The notes below the pieces were generated by a model. It saw only the letters and a list, made by a program, of their open reading frames with translations. It was not told the origin of the DNA and did no database searches. The position numbers were made by a program, and so were the translations under genes. From Aphis gossypii (Eukaryota > Arthropoda > Insecta > Hemiptera > Aphididae), in the NCBI RefSeq assembly GCF_020184175.1, contig NC_065531.1:33749213-33813212 (forward strand): a stretch of 64,000 bases of DNA. The letters run 5' to 3'. This document shows positions 36,441-47,164 of the stretch, piece by piece (positions within the stretch are counted from its first letter, which is position 1; the number at the start of each line of letters is the position of its first letter).

Positions 36441-36496
36441 TAGTACGACAATTTTATCTAAGCAGATGCTTAAAAAGTCTAAAAGTAAAAAGGTAA
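36326..36496 (+). CDS. Protein-like open segment, possible unrecognised exon
   Basis: An open frame of 56 codons after a TAG, ending TAA 36494-36496. The first 32 codons use GC-rich third positions and read like a globular protein (VTDELANFERDSCQRLFRQV at 36332-36391), then the composition drops to background. An in-frame ATG at 36398 has a very good context (GCCGCCATGA). A donor-like GTG|GTAGGT at about 36418-36426 could end an exon just where the GC-rich codons stop. No family recognised. Confidence 0.25.
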   Translation: MYVTDELANFERDSCQRLFRQVAAMTYARNGVVGPTEIIVRQFYLSRCLKSLKVKR

Positions 36497-39400
36497 AGTT
36501 TAAAAGTTAAAAGTCCAAAAGTAGCGCAAGAAAATGGTCAGTACTCATTGATATCAAAATTGACGCATATCTACTATCGTATATAAACTTGTAAGTCAAC
36601 ACCTCTGATACCATTCATAACTACAGCATCTTTACATCTTTTTTTTCACTTGTTTAATGGTACTTTTTTATTCTCAGTATCTTCTGTATGAGTGAAAACC
36701 ATCGTTTGTTTTTTCAATAGGTTGACCAACAAGCGAATATTTAGTGAAGATAGTAACACCGTATTTATACTATGTTTAATATTAATGCTTGGCACCTACT
36801 CCATTTATATATCGTCCTGTTGTGCCACCGCTGCCGATTACCAGTGCCTTTCTTAGTCCCACAAAGTTATATGCAATTTACCTAACCTAATCGAAGTCCA
36901 ATATTCTATAGAAAATCACGTCTACCTGACCCTGTCGTGCACCAGGAAATTATTTTCATATTATATTATTAAAAACCGTATGGTGTATATTCTTTCTTTT
37001 GTTTACAAAGTCACGAATGGAGTTATTGACTGTCCAAATTTATAGTGAATAATTGGTCTTAAAGAACTATTTTTCAATACAAAATATAGTTAGATGTTAT
37101 GTTTATTATTTTTAGCACTGGTATCCCTAATCACTCGTAGATATGTGTTTGTAACAAATTCCACTACGAGCAATTATTTTACATTGGGATAATAGACAAT
37201 AATTAGTCTATTAATGAGACAATTTCTTGAAAAATAATATGTAATCTACCAGTATTTAGATACACGATGTATCCCACTAGAAGTAACGTATGGTGACTAA
37301 TATTAATTAGAAATATAACCTATTATAATATTAGATAAATTAAGTTCCACCGGTCGATAATAATATATACCCATCAGTGGAAAAAAATGTGTTTAAATTA
37401 TTAAATTACTAAATGTTAGAATTAAGTATCATTTATTTTTTATGAACATCACAAATGTACTAAGTATAATTATTATACAGTTAAAATATATTAAATAAAT
37501 GAAATAACTGTATTGGTTATTGCAATAATTATGCATTTTACATTAATTGTTTAAGTAGTTTAGTAATTACATTTAAACAAAATAATATGTAAGTGGTGGA
37601 ATTCCCAATAAACTTTAATTATTACTAGGAGGCAAACTTGTATATTTATACCATACTATATTAACGTCAAAATAATATGTTTATAATTTATATAAGTAGG
37701 ATCTTATATGTTAAAATTGATACCTTAACCCAAATAAAAAAAAAAATACCTTAAAAATAATTAGTAAATTTGTTTTTGTAGTTTGTGTTCATGAAAACCG
37801 ATATACATATATATATATAGAATATTCTTTATTTTTTATATCGATACATGACGTAGGTATATCATTAATCATTATGGTATTATTTATACTAATTAGTAAT
37901 TTTAAACTTAGTAAAATAGTAATTAGTAATAATTTGTTTAATTCTGCATAGCATGTTTAACAATTATAACTTTTTAGAAAAAAACTCTTGTGGATAATTT
38001 TTCAGTAAATTATTACTTGCAGCTTATATATTATACATAATTTAGTGAATTGTATTGTGCCAAATATAATATTAAGTAAGGTAATTAGTAATTACTGTAA
38101 TATAGCGTTATTTTAGTGATGTATTAAAAAAAATGATAATTTTAAAAAACACTGATATAATATTTTTTATTTTATATAAGTACTTATATTTTCATTAAAG
38201 ACATAATATATTTGCATTAAATCTCTGTTTGTTAAAACTAATTAAAAGATTCATTATACATAAAAAGTAAAAATAAATCTCGAAATTAAAATCTCTTTGA
38301 TGAAGAGAATTTGTTTACAATAACTATTCTTCAAAGTATCTAAAATAAAATTTAATTTTCAACTTTGTAAAAGTTGCAGAAATACTACAAAAAAACAACA
38401 CTAACATTTTATTTGTCTAAAAATGTTTTTATCCATACTTAATTAAACAATAAGCATAAACACTATAAACTAACAGGAATATAATATTATATTATCACCT
38501 GGTATAATGGTAGTTTTACCGAATAATTTAATAATAATATTTAAAACATCATCCATTCTTAAAATAATTTAAAGCATCAAATAGTCGTAAAATTATTAAT
38601 TTTTAATATCGTTTCACTTCATATTTTTGCTTTTACTTAGTATTGTGGTATATCACTGTCTGTCAATAAATTCAATTACTATTCTAGTTTAACAGTACGG
38701 AATGTCCACTTAACGTTATTCTCAAATGTTGTTTCTTTTTTTTTTTAACTGAAGTGCATTATTTTTATTTTTGTTCTTCGAAAAATATATTAATAATAAT
38801 ATAGCCATATAATAATTTGTGTCTATTTTATTATTTTATGAAATTTTATGGGGCACGTATATACATGTATTAATACATTAATATAATTTATTTTATTGAT
38901 AAAACAATATTTATTACTTACCTATCTAATATTTTTTACATTGTAATATAATTAAATTTATCAGGACTACATTAATGAAAAATTAGGTGCATTATAAAAG
39001 AAATTATAAATACATTATGTTGGTAAGTTTAATTACTATGATTTTAATTGATTCACTTAATTATGAATATTACTTACTGAATCGATAAAAATATAAATAA
39101 ATACAAACAAGTTCATAGAATAAATAAATAATATTATCTTAAAATAAATCAAAAATGTCATAGTGTATAGTAAAATCATAGTTAAATAATATACGTATAT
39201 TTTTTAAGTTCTCAGGACTAATGGTCTTTGATTATTAACGAAATAATCGTTAAAATACTTAATTTTGTTCAAATTTGAATATTTATTTATATTAATTTTA
39301 GTTTGAACATTGCAACTACAGTTTCGCTTAGGTATAGGTACTGAATAATTGTACATATCGGTACAACTCTAATTTTTAATTATGCTATTTCCACGTAAAA

Positions 39401-39875
39401 AAATACACAGAATACAAAAAAGATTCCTTTCTATACGTACATATAAATAAAATATTTTTAAAATATAATTTCAGAATGTTTAAAATATTTATTTATTTTA
39501 GGAGTTTCACAAACAATTTAAAGATGACACGAATAAGAGTCTATTAAAAACATTATTTCTACAGCTGTTTATGACAGAAAGAAAACCGTTTTGACACATA
39601 TTTCAAGAATATGGAATGTGTATTACATGTGTCAGTATGTTGACAATAACAAAGGACTAATTGGTGATTGTTCTATGTCTGCGATGAGCTATTTTTTATT
39701 CTTTATGTTTAATTATTATTATTATTTTTATCTTATTTTTTTTTTTTTTTTTTGATCTATTTAAAAATTTGATATCAGTTGCCAAAGAAAATTTAAGCAG
39801 TGACAAGAAAAAAAAATAATTATAAAAATAATAAACAAAAATTGTTTGGCTTAGTATTTTTTTTTAATAAAATTT
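36497..39875. other. AT-rich gene desert
   Basis: No gene recognised. A degenerate AAAAGT-type array lies at its start (36472-36525) and a possible LINE scrap at 36990-37050 is listed separately. Confidence 0.5.
36990..37050 (+). mobile_element. Possible LINE reverse-transcriptase scrap
   Basis: Reads FVYKVTNGVIDCPNLIVNNW in one + frame, which resembles the (F/L)L(Y/H)KL.NG.ID.P.LL...NF block near the end of Jockey-like reverse transcriptases. It is too short to be sure, and the flanks show no continuation. Confidence 0.25.
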
Positions 39876-40132
39876 TTCTGTCGCGTAAAAATGTTTTATC
39901 GCATGCGTGTTGAAAGATTACTGACGATTCGATTAGGCAATTAAAACGTTAAAGAACTATTGACTTTGCTGCAGGCGATCGTAGCCGGAGTATATGGTGT
40001 AGAATGGTCTAAAATAGCTCACGTTATATTATGTATTGCCTCGGATGTTCACACGTCATTCGGTGCACATTTTAATACGCTACATATAATATCATGAGTA
40101 CGTATTTTTTGCCGCAACGGAAACATGCGTAT

Positions 40133-40138
40133 TTTATT
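40133..40138 (-). terminator. AATAAA poly(A) signal for the 40.4 kb small ORF
   Basis: AATAAA on the - strand, 233 bases downstream of the stop codon of the 52-residue ORF. It is consistent with a short 3' UTR but is a common word in this AT-rich DNA. Confidence 0.25.
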
Positions 40139-40370
40139 ATTTTAACTGGCATCCGATAGTTACAATGTAATTTTTTTATAGTCAAACGGCACATTAAATC
40201 GTTTTGTGACTTTGTGTTAAAAAAAGAAAACACTAAAATGCCACCGTTTACGATGTAATGGCGAACAATATTATTTGTGTGAATAATCAGTGTATGAAAA
40301 AAAGAAAAAAAAACTTTTTTACAACCATTAAAGCCTAGGCGGTTGTAAATCATATTTTGTCAAGGAAATA

Positions 40371-40529
40371 TCATTCCACGACGGCGTGATCCTTTGATAT
40401 AGTCTGAAAGAAATCTTCAGAGTGTTTCCACATGGAAAGTTTTTTGTACGCCCACCGTTTGACCGTTTCTGCGTACTCGGTCAGCCATTTATAAATATCG
40501 ACGAGTACAGCAGCATTGATAATAAACAT
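40371..40529 (-). CDS. Candidate small protein or terminal exon, 52 residues, family unknown
   Basis: ATG at 40529-40527, stop TGA at 40373-40371. The protein starts with a short hydrophobic stretch (MFIINAAVLVDIYKW, 1-15). It continues as a charged, aromatic, probably helical segment with Trp at 15, 26 and 34 (LTEYAETVKRWAYKK at 16-30) and ends with an acidic-polar tail (HSEDFFQTISKDHAVVE). Codons are GC-rich (CTG ACC GAG TAC, CAC GCC GTC GTG), unlike the AT-rich surroundings, and the start context is AAAATG (A at -3). An AATAAA lies on the same strand at 40138-40133, 233 bases after the stop. The frame stays open upstream to a stop near 40550, so it could also be a last exon spliced in at TTGTGCCTTGAAG. 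I recognise no family. Confidence 0.4.
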   Translation of the reverse strand: MFIINAAVLVDIYKWLTEYAETVKRWAYKKLSMWKHSEDFFQTISKDHAVVE

Positions 40530-40560
40530 TTTCAGTAAAATACTTCAAGGCACAAAAGTC

Positions 40561-42995
40561 GACCAAAATACATTATATAAACGATAAAACATATCAATAA
40601 AAATAAATAACTGTGAATTAAGATGTGATTCTTTAACTGGTTAATTTGTATGTCATTATAATTTACCTATTTATAAAATAAAATTTTTTATAATATCAAT
40701 AATTTCTTTTTTTTTAAAAAAAAAAAAAAAACGGGTTATAATTATTACATTTTAAAACTTTTCATTCATAAATCATATCGCATATAATATATCATTATAT
40801 ACTTTATACCTATATAATATATAGGATAAAAGCCCATAGGTAACAGTGTTGTATGTATGAAATTATGTATACAAAACAATAACAGTCAGAATCGTAACCA
40901 ACGTTTAAATTATATTTAAATATTCAATAACAACATTGTTTAATTTATTACATTTTATTTAATCATTTTAATAATACAAAAGAGACAAATATTACTTTAA
41001 AATCACTTTGAACTGTATTTCACTTATTTCAGTTTTTTTACTGTGTTCGTAACTAATTTGTTATTTATTAAAGAAGAAATACACATTAAATTGTGTTTAT
41101 ATAAGAAAGAATACCAATGATGTTTATAAACTTTTTTCTTCCCCTAGCTACAGTAACGAAATTTTATTCCATTGCATTTCGTGTTTTTTGAGAAACCTAA
41201 ACATCAATAAACAATAAGACAATTAGGATACGTTAATTAAAAACGAGTTGACTTTAAAGTTCTATTATTCAACTTCTTTTTAATATAATGTAATATTTAA
41301 TATGACATATAATTATTTTACATAAAAAAAAAAATACTATTGCAAATTGTATAATAGTCAAAAATAATAACCAGAAAAACCAAATATTTTTACTAACAAT
41401 ATAAATTTTAAAGAAAACGAGGTGTTTTGTACATTTACTAACAAATATAATAATGGAGTTTAGTAAATAAAGTGTAAAATAAACACAATTCATTTTTTTC
41501 TTTTTATAATACAAAGATTCATTATTTATATAGGTAGGCAAGTACTTGTTAAAAAAAAAAATTCTTTTGAAAATTATTTAAAATCAGTATTTAAATACTT
41601 TCATGAATTATTATTTACATATAATACTCTATAATCATTAATCAATATTTAAATACTAGTAGAAAACAGTTAAAAAATATTCAAATATTTTCGTATATCT
41701 TTGACTTCTTGTTTAGAGCTTTTTAGAACTTACTACAATTAGTTGAATTAGTTAATTTATGAATATTTTATGTAATATTTATTTCTTATTAATTTAGTAT
41801 GGTTTTTTATTTTTTATGACCTGAATCGAAAATTTTGTTAATGATGTATTAAAAAAATAATCAATATTTTCTTTATAATTATTAGTCAATATTATAGAAT
41901 ATTTTACGGCGAATTTGATATATTATTATGTATGATGTGGTTACATTTTTATATAAAATAAGTTTTTTCTTATACATTTTTAGAATTTATTTTAAAATGT
42001 ATATTTTAAAGTATTTTACGTCAATCAATCATAATATTATTTATTATTTTGTTTAAAAATTTGAGTTTTATTTAAAGAAAACAGGCTTTAAGCTAAAATA
42101 TGTTAAAAATGTTTGACTCTATTTTGTACCCTGAATGTGGAGTTTTAAAGACAAAGCATTGAAAACATAAAAAATTAAATTATTTTGAACTTTCTCTTAA
42201 CTTTATATATGAGTTTTTTAAATGTGGGTGTCAAATAAGGAGCGTGTAATCAAAATTGTACAATATTACTCGAATTTAGTTCCAATATCTTTCCTAATAG
42301 AGTATATGCTGTATTACCCTATACTTGGTCGTTTAGGTCATAATATGTAAGTTATATAGTATAGAGTAAATACAGACAATAGTATTATATATAATAAAAT
42401 TAAATGTTCTTTCAATGAATTTAAAATTATTGACTTCAGTTATATAACGCATATATATGTATAATTCCGTCAAACATACTAATGCAATTTTTAACCACGA
42501 AATTTTTTCATAAGCAACTGTCAAGTATCAAGTAGGTTCAAATAATATTGTATTTGATATATTCGTCCTAAAAAAATATAGATATATAGTCTTAAATGCC
42601 ATTAGCTCAATAGGTAAATTAATTTATATATCTTTGTTAATTTGTCGAAACACGACACGACAAGCCATATATAATAATAAGAATTGGATATGAATTGGAA
42701 TGTTGTTGTTTTGTTTGTTTTATTTATTTTTATTTTTTACACATTCAAAAATTTCCATACTGAATTTTTATTTACAAATACAAAATTATATTTCGTACTT
42801 TTCCTAATATAAACCATTGCTTACAATCACTTGTTGATGAAATAATAAAAAAAAATTAATATCAGGACATAAGATCAGTTATATATGTCTGCTATAAGAC
42901 ATATTAATGATCTTATATGTTTTTTTTTTCAAATGGGAGAAATTATTTTTTTTTTAATTTAAATTTTAAGTTATTTTAGAGATTTCGGTTTAAAT
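40561..42995. other. AT-rich gene desert
   Basis: No gene recognised. An A-run lies at 40717-40732; the open frames at 41269-41541 and 42333-42524 (-) are background. Confidence 0.55.
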
Positions 42996-42999
42996 ACAA

Positions 43000-44500
43000 T
43001 TAATAATAATAATAGTGGTAATCCGATTTCCAATTTCCAGGGTTTTAATACGATCTCTGATGATTATGATATACTCGTATTGTTATTGTTGCTATTGATA
43101 CTTTGTTGCACGATATTCTCAGAGCATAGTCTAGACGTCTAACGAAGAATTCGCATAATGATATTACATAAGTACTTATACAAATAAACCAAACGCACAA
43201 AATTAGATAGGGTGACGCGACAGATGCGGCAATCGTTCGTATATGACGTACAATGTTATGATTACTTGCAACGAGAATATGTGTAAACCAAAAACGGCCT
43301 CTCAAAAAATAACTTCAGCAAACGTCGTTGATGAAAACATTATTCCATTACTGTATACTATATATTATTACTGCACAGTATAATAATATCATATTATTGT
43401 ACTCGTACCAAAGCTCGACGGTGGCGTGCAGCTTCGACCTCGCGTGTCGACAAGTGGGCCGTACACATAATATTATACATAATAATAATATATTATAATG
43501 TAGTGTACGTTATTATTATATTGTCGTCATCATCGTCATCGCCGTACCCGAAAACAGCTGCGAACGAATAACGATTAAAATACAAACGATTGTTTGCCGG
43601 ACGCATTAAAAAAAAAAAAAAGAGAGAGAGAGAGAGAGAAAGAAAAAACTGCACAAAGGTCCCGGTCGTCGATCGCAGTGTACAAGTGTCGAGCACCACT
43701 CTGTGCATTGTGCTCATTGGGGGTAGTTGTAGGTACACACTGTATTATAATATTTTAGATACATACGTATAAATATATATATATATTATAAATGTGTGTG
43801 TGCGAGTGTGTTATAAGCACGTTGGCCGGTCGACGAGAAAGACAGAGTGACACGAACGCCCAAATGCGCGTAAACGCTAGTGTCGGGGGGGGGGGGGGTG
43901 GAGGACGTAGAGAGTGAGAGAGAGAGTGTTTGCACTTTTTTCTTCTTTTTTTTTTTCATGATTCCCGCGTACGGGGATTACCGAGCTGAACAGCTTTTTC
44001 TCTTACACCACACTGTACGGCCGCAGTGATATATACTATATATATATTCGATGCGTGCACTCACCCCGTCCCGCAAATGATGTTTTATTGGCGTTTCTGC
44101 TTATAAACAAACTCTACTCTCGTTTTTCTATGCTACTTCCTCTCTCCGCCACCCACCATGGACTCGCAGAATTTTTTTTTTGTTTCAATCGCCCAACCAG
44201 CTCCTCGCCGAATATCATACTATTTGCTCTTGTGCTTGAAAAACATCCATCCCGCCGATGCCACCCTTACCGAGTGCCGACCGAATGCTGATCCGATGGG
44301 AAAAGCTACACTGGGCGGCCCAGCCAACCGACTTGATTCGAGACGATTATACATGCGGGCGCACGCTCCCACTGCAAAATTTCCGCCCCGTGTCGCATAA
44401 ACTTTTGGTAGCGCTGCCACTAATGCTATTTCTACCGAGCACGCACGACGTAATATAACGGAATACTTATAGGCGAGAACGATGACCGTCACGAAGTATA
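43000..44500. promoter_or_regulatory. GC/CpG-rich island 10
   Basis: CpG-rich cores at 43210-43300, 43410-43460, 43650-43740, 43800-43920 and 44055-44460, mixed with a GA repeat (43621-43641), a 14-base G run and short TA-repeats. Several overlapping open frames of 60-90 codons on both strands at 44055-44492 have no recognisable domain. One starts with a very good context (CCACCATGGACTCG, ATG 44158, 80 residues). Candidate promoter/enhancer; no gene called. Confidence 0.3.
43885..43898 (+). repeat. G14 homopolymer
   Basis: Fourteen consecutive G in a strongly AT-rich genome, followed by TGGAGG. It could support G-quadruplex structure and is a likely sequencing or length-variation hotspot. 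Confidence 0.8.
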
Positions 44501-45050
44501 GACTATTGTGTAAAATAAATTAATAACAATAATAACACAATCGATTATTATATTATTAAACTATAATTACGTATTTTGTTATGTACCAGAACTTGCAGCA
44601 GTGACGCCACGATTCCGGTTTTTATTGAAGTGTTAAATCACTATTCTTATATTTCACCAAAAAATCTATACATAGTCGTAATCTATGTAAAAATATTCAA
44701 ATTTAATAATTTAGAAAAATGTTTTTTAATAAACAAACACAAATATTTTAATTAATCGATAAACAAAGATAATTTATTATAATATTATAATAACTTTATT
44801 TTTTAATATAATAAGTTCTAATACTAAATTATAAAATTGTTAACATCGTAAAATATTTTTTTAATAAAAGAATAAAGATAGACACTTTTTGTGAGTTGAT
44901 TTTATTCGTGTATTTGATAATTGATATCCAAAGTACCTTCGGGCCGTAATCTCTCCCTAATCATCCAACGTTGAGTTGAGCTTTTATTTTTTTTTTTTTT
45001 TTGAAAGCTTTAATAATAAAAAAAATTAAATATATGACATGAGGATGTAG
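44501..45050. other. AT-rich intergenic DNA
   Basis: Nothing recognisable except a T-run (44986-45002). Confidence 0.55.
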
Positions 45051-45290
45051 CAGACAAAACTAAAAGCACAGAGCGTGAATTGGGTATCATTAGACCATCA
45101 CAAATAAGGGTGGTTATGTGGGCACTGGGCAACCCTCTGCTGCACAGTAAGTATGAAGTGAATCTCGGTTATAGAGTAAGTCACTATAATGGGTGGGTCA
45201 AATTTGAATGCAATGATAGGTATCATTGTATACGAACAACGATTCAGAGCAGAGATAATTTATCAGCCTAGGATTTATATTTTCCATTGG
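45050..45290 (+). repeat. Probable old interspersed-repeat fragment
   Basis: A less AT-biased block (TAGCAGACAAAACTAAAAGC to CAGAGCAGAGATAATTTATC) with a sharp change from its flanks. The closing phrase TTCAGAGCAGAGATAATTTATCAGCCT is reminiscent of aphid dispersed repeats containing 'GAGCGGAGACGATTTGTCAGCCT'. The open frame 45080-45271 begins at TTG and is not a credible gene. Family unknown. Confidence 0.3.
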
Positions 45291-45709
45291 GTGGTAAAAA
45301 AGGTGTTTTATGTTTTAATGACTTTAATACCTCAAAACTAAATCATGTACAGAAAATGGGAATTTAAACAACTGGTGTATGTTTCTAGTTTCTATGACTT
45401 ATAATTTTTAACTATAACAAAAATCTAAAATTATTTGATCATCAATAATCGTTATTTGTTTGTATGGATGCATTTTTGATTTCGTAAAAATGTAAACTTT
45501 AGATACATTTTTTTTTTTTAATTGGCCAATACTCTACTTCTTTTATAATTATTTTAAGTCAAACTTATAGAAATCTTGTACTATTTTAAGCTTTTAGCTA
45601 ATTATAAAAAACTGTTTATACATTTTAACGATAATTAATAATGTTCGATTACTTATAAATACCCACTAGCAAAGTTACTCCCGTATAGGCAATATATTCG
45701 CCCATACGG

Positions 45710-46215
45710 CCATAGCAGATACAGAGCTGCCTTGCGATGCCAGCTTGACCAGTTTTGGTGCAGTATTGTTTCATAGACAAACCGATAATAGGACGAAACT
45801 CGTGTTTTATTATAGTCAACTTACATCACCTAACAAAGCAAAATTTCATGGTTTTGAATTAGAATATTTAGCTATCACTTATGCAATAGAACGGTTCCAT
45901 ACATACATATCAGGTATCTCATTTAAGGTAATAAGTAATGATTAATGACACACTGCGATAGCTTTAGGCTCAATTCACGATTTTCCAGGTAAACACTATT
46001 TTTACAAAATTATTATTGAATTTTTCATCGATCTAATTAAAATATGGGAAATGTTGGTGCTTTTAGTAGATGTCATGCTATATTTATTTTAGAATCGAAT
46101 ACTTTTGAGCAGGTACTCACTATTTGACAAAGCTCTGGCGATAAGATGATTTCAATTAGAATTAAATTACAGACCAGTGATGATAAATTTTATGAGTTAC
46201 GTAATGGGTTGCAAG
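45710..46215 (+). mobile_element. Decayed Ty3/gypsy pol fragment (RNase H to integrase linker)
   Basis: An intact piece at 45733-45942 shows the gypsy-type RNase H: the CDAS block with its catalytic Asp (45736-45738), GAVLF, FYYSQLTSP, then FELEYLAITYAIERFH with the catalytic Glu, and SGISFKVISND with the next acidic residue. Stops follow at 45943-45948. After a frameshift, recognisable linker blocks appear at about 46047-46212: AFSRCH (compare DALSR), ESNTFEQVLTI and DDKFYELRNGL, interrupted by a stop. No integrase core, upstream reverse transcriptase or LTR was seen. A dead retroelement fragment. Confidence 0.75.
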
Positions 46216-46306
46216 CAATACAAGTGCCTTCATTCGTTAGCATACTATCCTTGTTTTAAAGAATTGTATATCGACGATCGCTACACTCTAAGCATTGGTT
46301 ATATGT

Positions 46307-46471
46307 ATGATATGTTTCTGTAATAATTGTTGGACAAACAATTTTAAGTCTCCATGTTTTGTTTGTCATGGTTGTCATAACCATTTTGATACAATTCTCA
46401 TACCAAGGTGTCATGACAAAGGATATCGTTTAGTTCTGTCTAATGTAAAATACTACGACAAAGGTACTTAA
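46307..46471 (+). CDS. Doubtful Cys/His-rich 54-residue ORF
   Basis: ATG 46307 to TAA 46469-46471. The peptide holds seven Cys and five His, clustered as CFCNNCW then CFVCHGCHNHF, a pattern that could bind zinc, followed by a Tyr/Lys-rich end. It lies 95 bases after the gypsy fragment in another frame and does not match the HHCC zinc finger of retroviral-type integrases. It may be a remnant of another element or chance from TGT/CAT repeats; part of it overlaps a small hairpin (ATGGTT/AACCAT). Confidence 0.2.
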   Translation: MICFCNNCWTNNFKSPCFVCHGCHNHFDTILIPRCHDKGYRLVLSNVKYYDKGT

Positions 46472-46945
46472 TTGGTCGCACCCATCGCATTTTGAATGTC
46501 AGAAACTGAATTACGCCTTCTAGAGCCCTCGGCAGTGTGTCTACTCAAAATTGTCATTTTATTTAATAGGATAGTAGTAATTTTATTTAAAGAAAATAAA
46601 TTATCTAAAAATTTGGATATATTGACCTATTACCAAACAGTCAGGTAATTGTGACGATGATTATCATTGAAATACTAATTTTACGTAGATGCTCGGAGCC
46701 TAGGTATTATTAATATAAAGATTAACGAAATTACCTAGCTACGTCTAAATAACTAGGATTGACAAAACACAATGAATAGATAACTAGATAATTAGATTAG
46801 TTACATCATGGATTTTCTGATATAAACGGGAAATTCCTGCAGAACAATTGAGTTCAATTGAATCCCATTAAACAATTATAGACACATTGGCTGTACGCCT
46901 GTACGAATGCATACGAATATAATATGCAATTATATTTAACTATGA
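46472..46945. other. AT-rich intergenic DNA
   Basis: Nothing recognisable. Confidence 0.5.
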
Positions 46946-47158
46946 TTGTTTACAGAATTATTTGCAATACATATCATGTTGCTTAACATGGCATTTACAG
47001 CTATTATTACATTGTACAGTGATGATAGTTTTAACAATTTTATTGTTAATAACTCCTTCCTCCAAGTTCGCACGTCTATGAATGGTTTATTTATTTTATA
47101 CACACACATTTATTATGACAACGAAGTGCACAATTATCAAGAGTGTAACCTAACCTAA
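46946..47158 (+). mobile_element. Possible LINE RNase H relic
   Basis: An open frame (begins at TTG, no ATG at the start) with ELFAIHIMLLNMAF, then ITLYSDDSFNNF. This resembles the second half of the RNase H domain of LINEs, where a conserved Glu in 'AEL.AI..AL' is followed by 'TDS' with a catalytic Asp. It stops exactly within a telomere-like TAACC run. Short and uncertain. Confidence 0.3.
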
Positions 47159-47164
47159 CCTAAC
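47146..47164 (-). repeat. Interstitial telomere-like (TTAGG) repeat
   Basis: TAACC repeated nearly four times on the + strand, i.e. GGTTA/TTAGG on the - strand, the telomere unit of most insects. It is too short and internal to be a telomere; such interstitial tracts arise from repair or from telomere-targeting retrotransposons. Confidence 0.6.

Larger units (their letters stand above)
39880..40560. promoter_or_regulatory. GC-richer island 9
   Basis: Carries the 52-codon - strand ORF at 40371-40529. On the + strand there is also an open piece from 39975 that follows a good acceptor-like TTGACTTTGCTGCAG and reads AIVAGVYGVEWSKIAHVILC before closing at about 40096. The - strand frame 40072-40353 (93 residues, ATG) is of AT-rich background composition. 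Confidence 0.35.

Noticed and set aside
36881..36890. CCTAACCTAA as a second telomere-like tract
   Set aside because: Only two units; expected by chance in a window this size with this composition.
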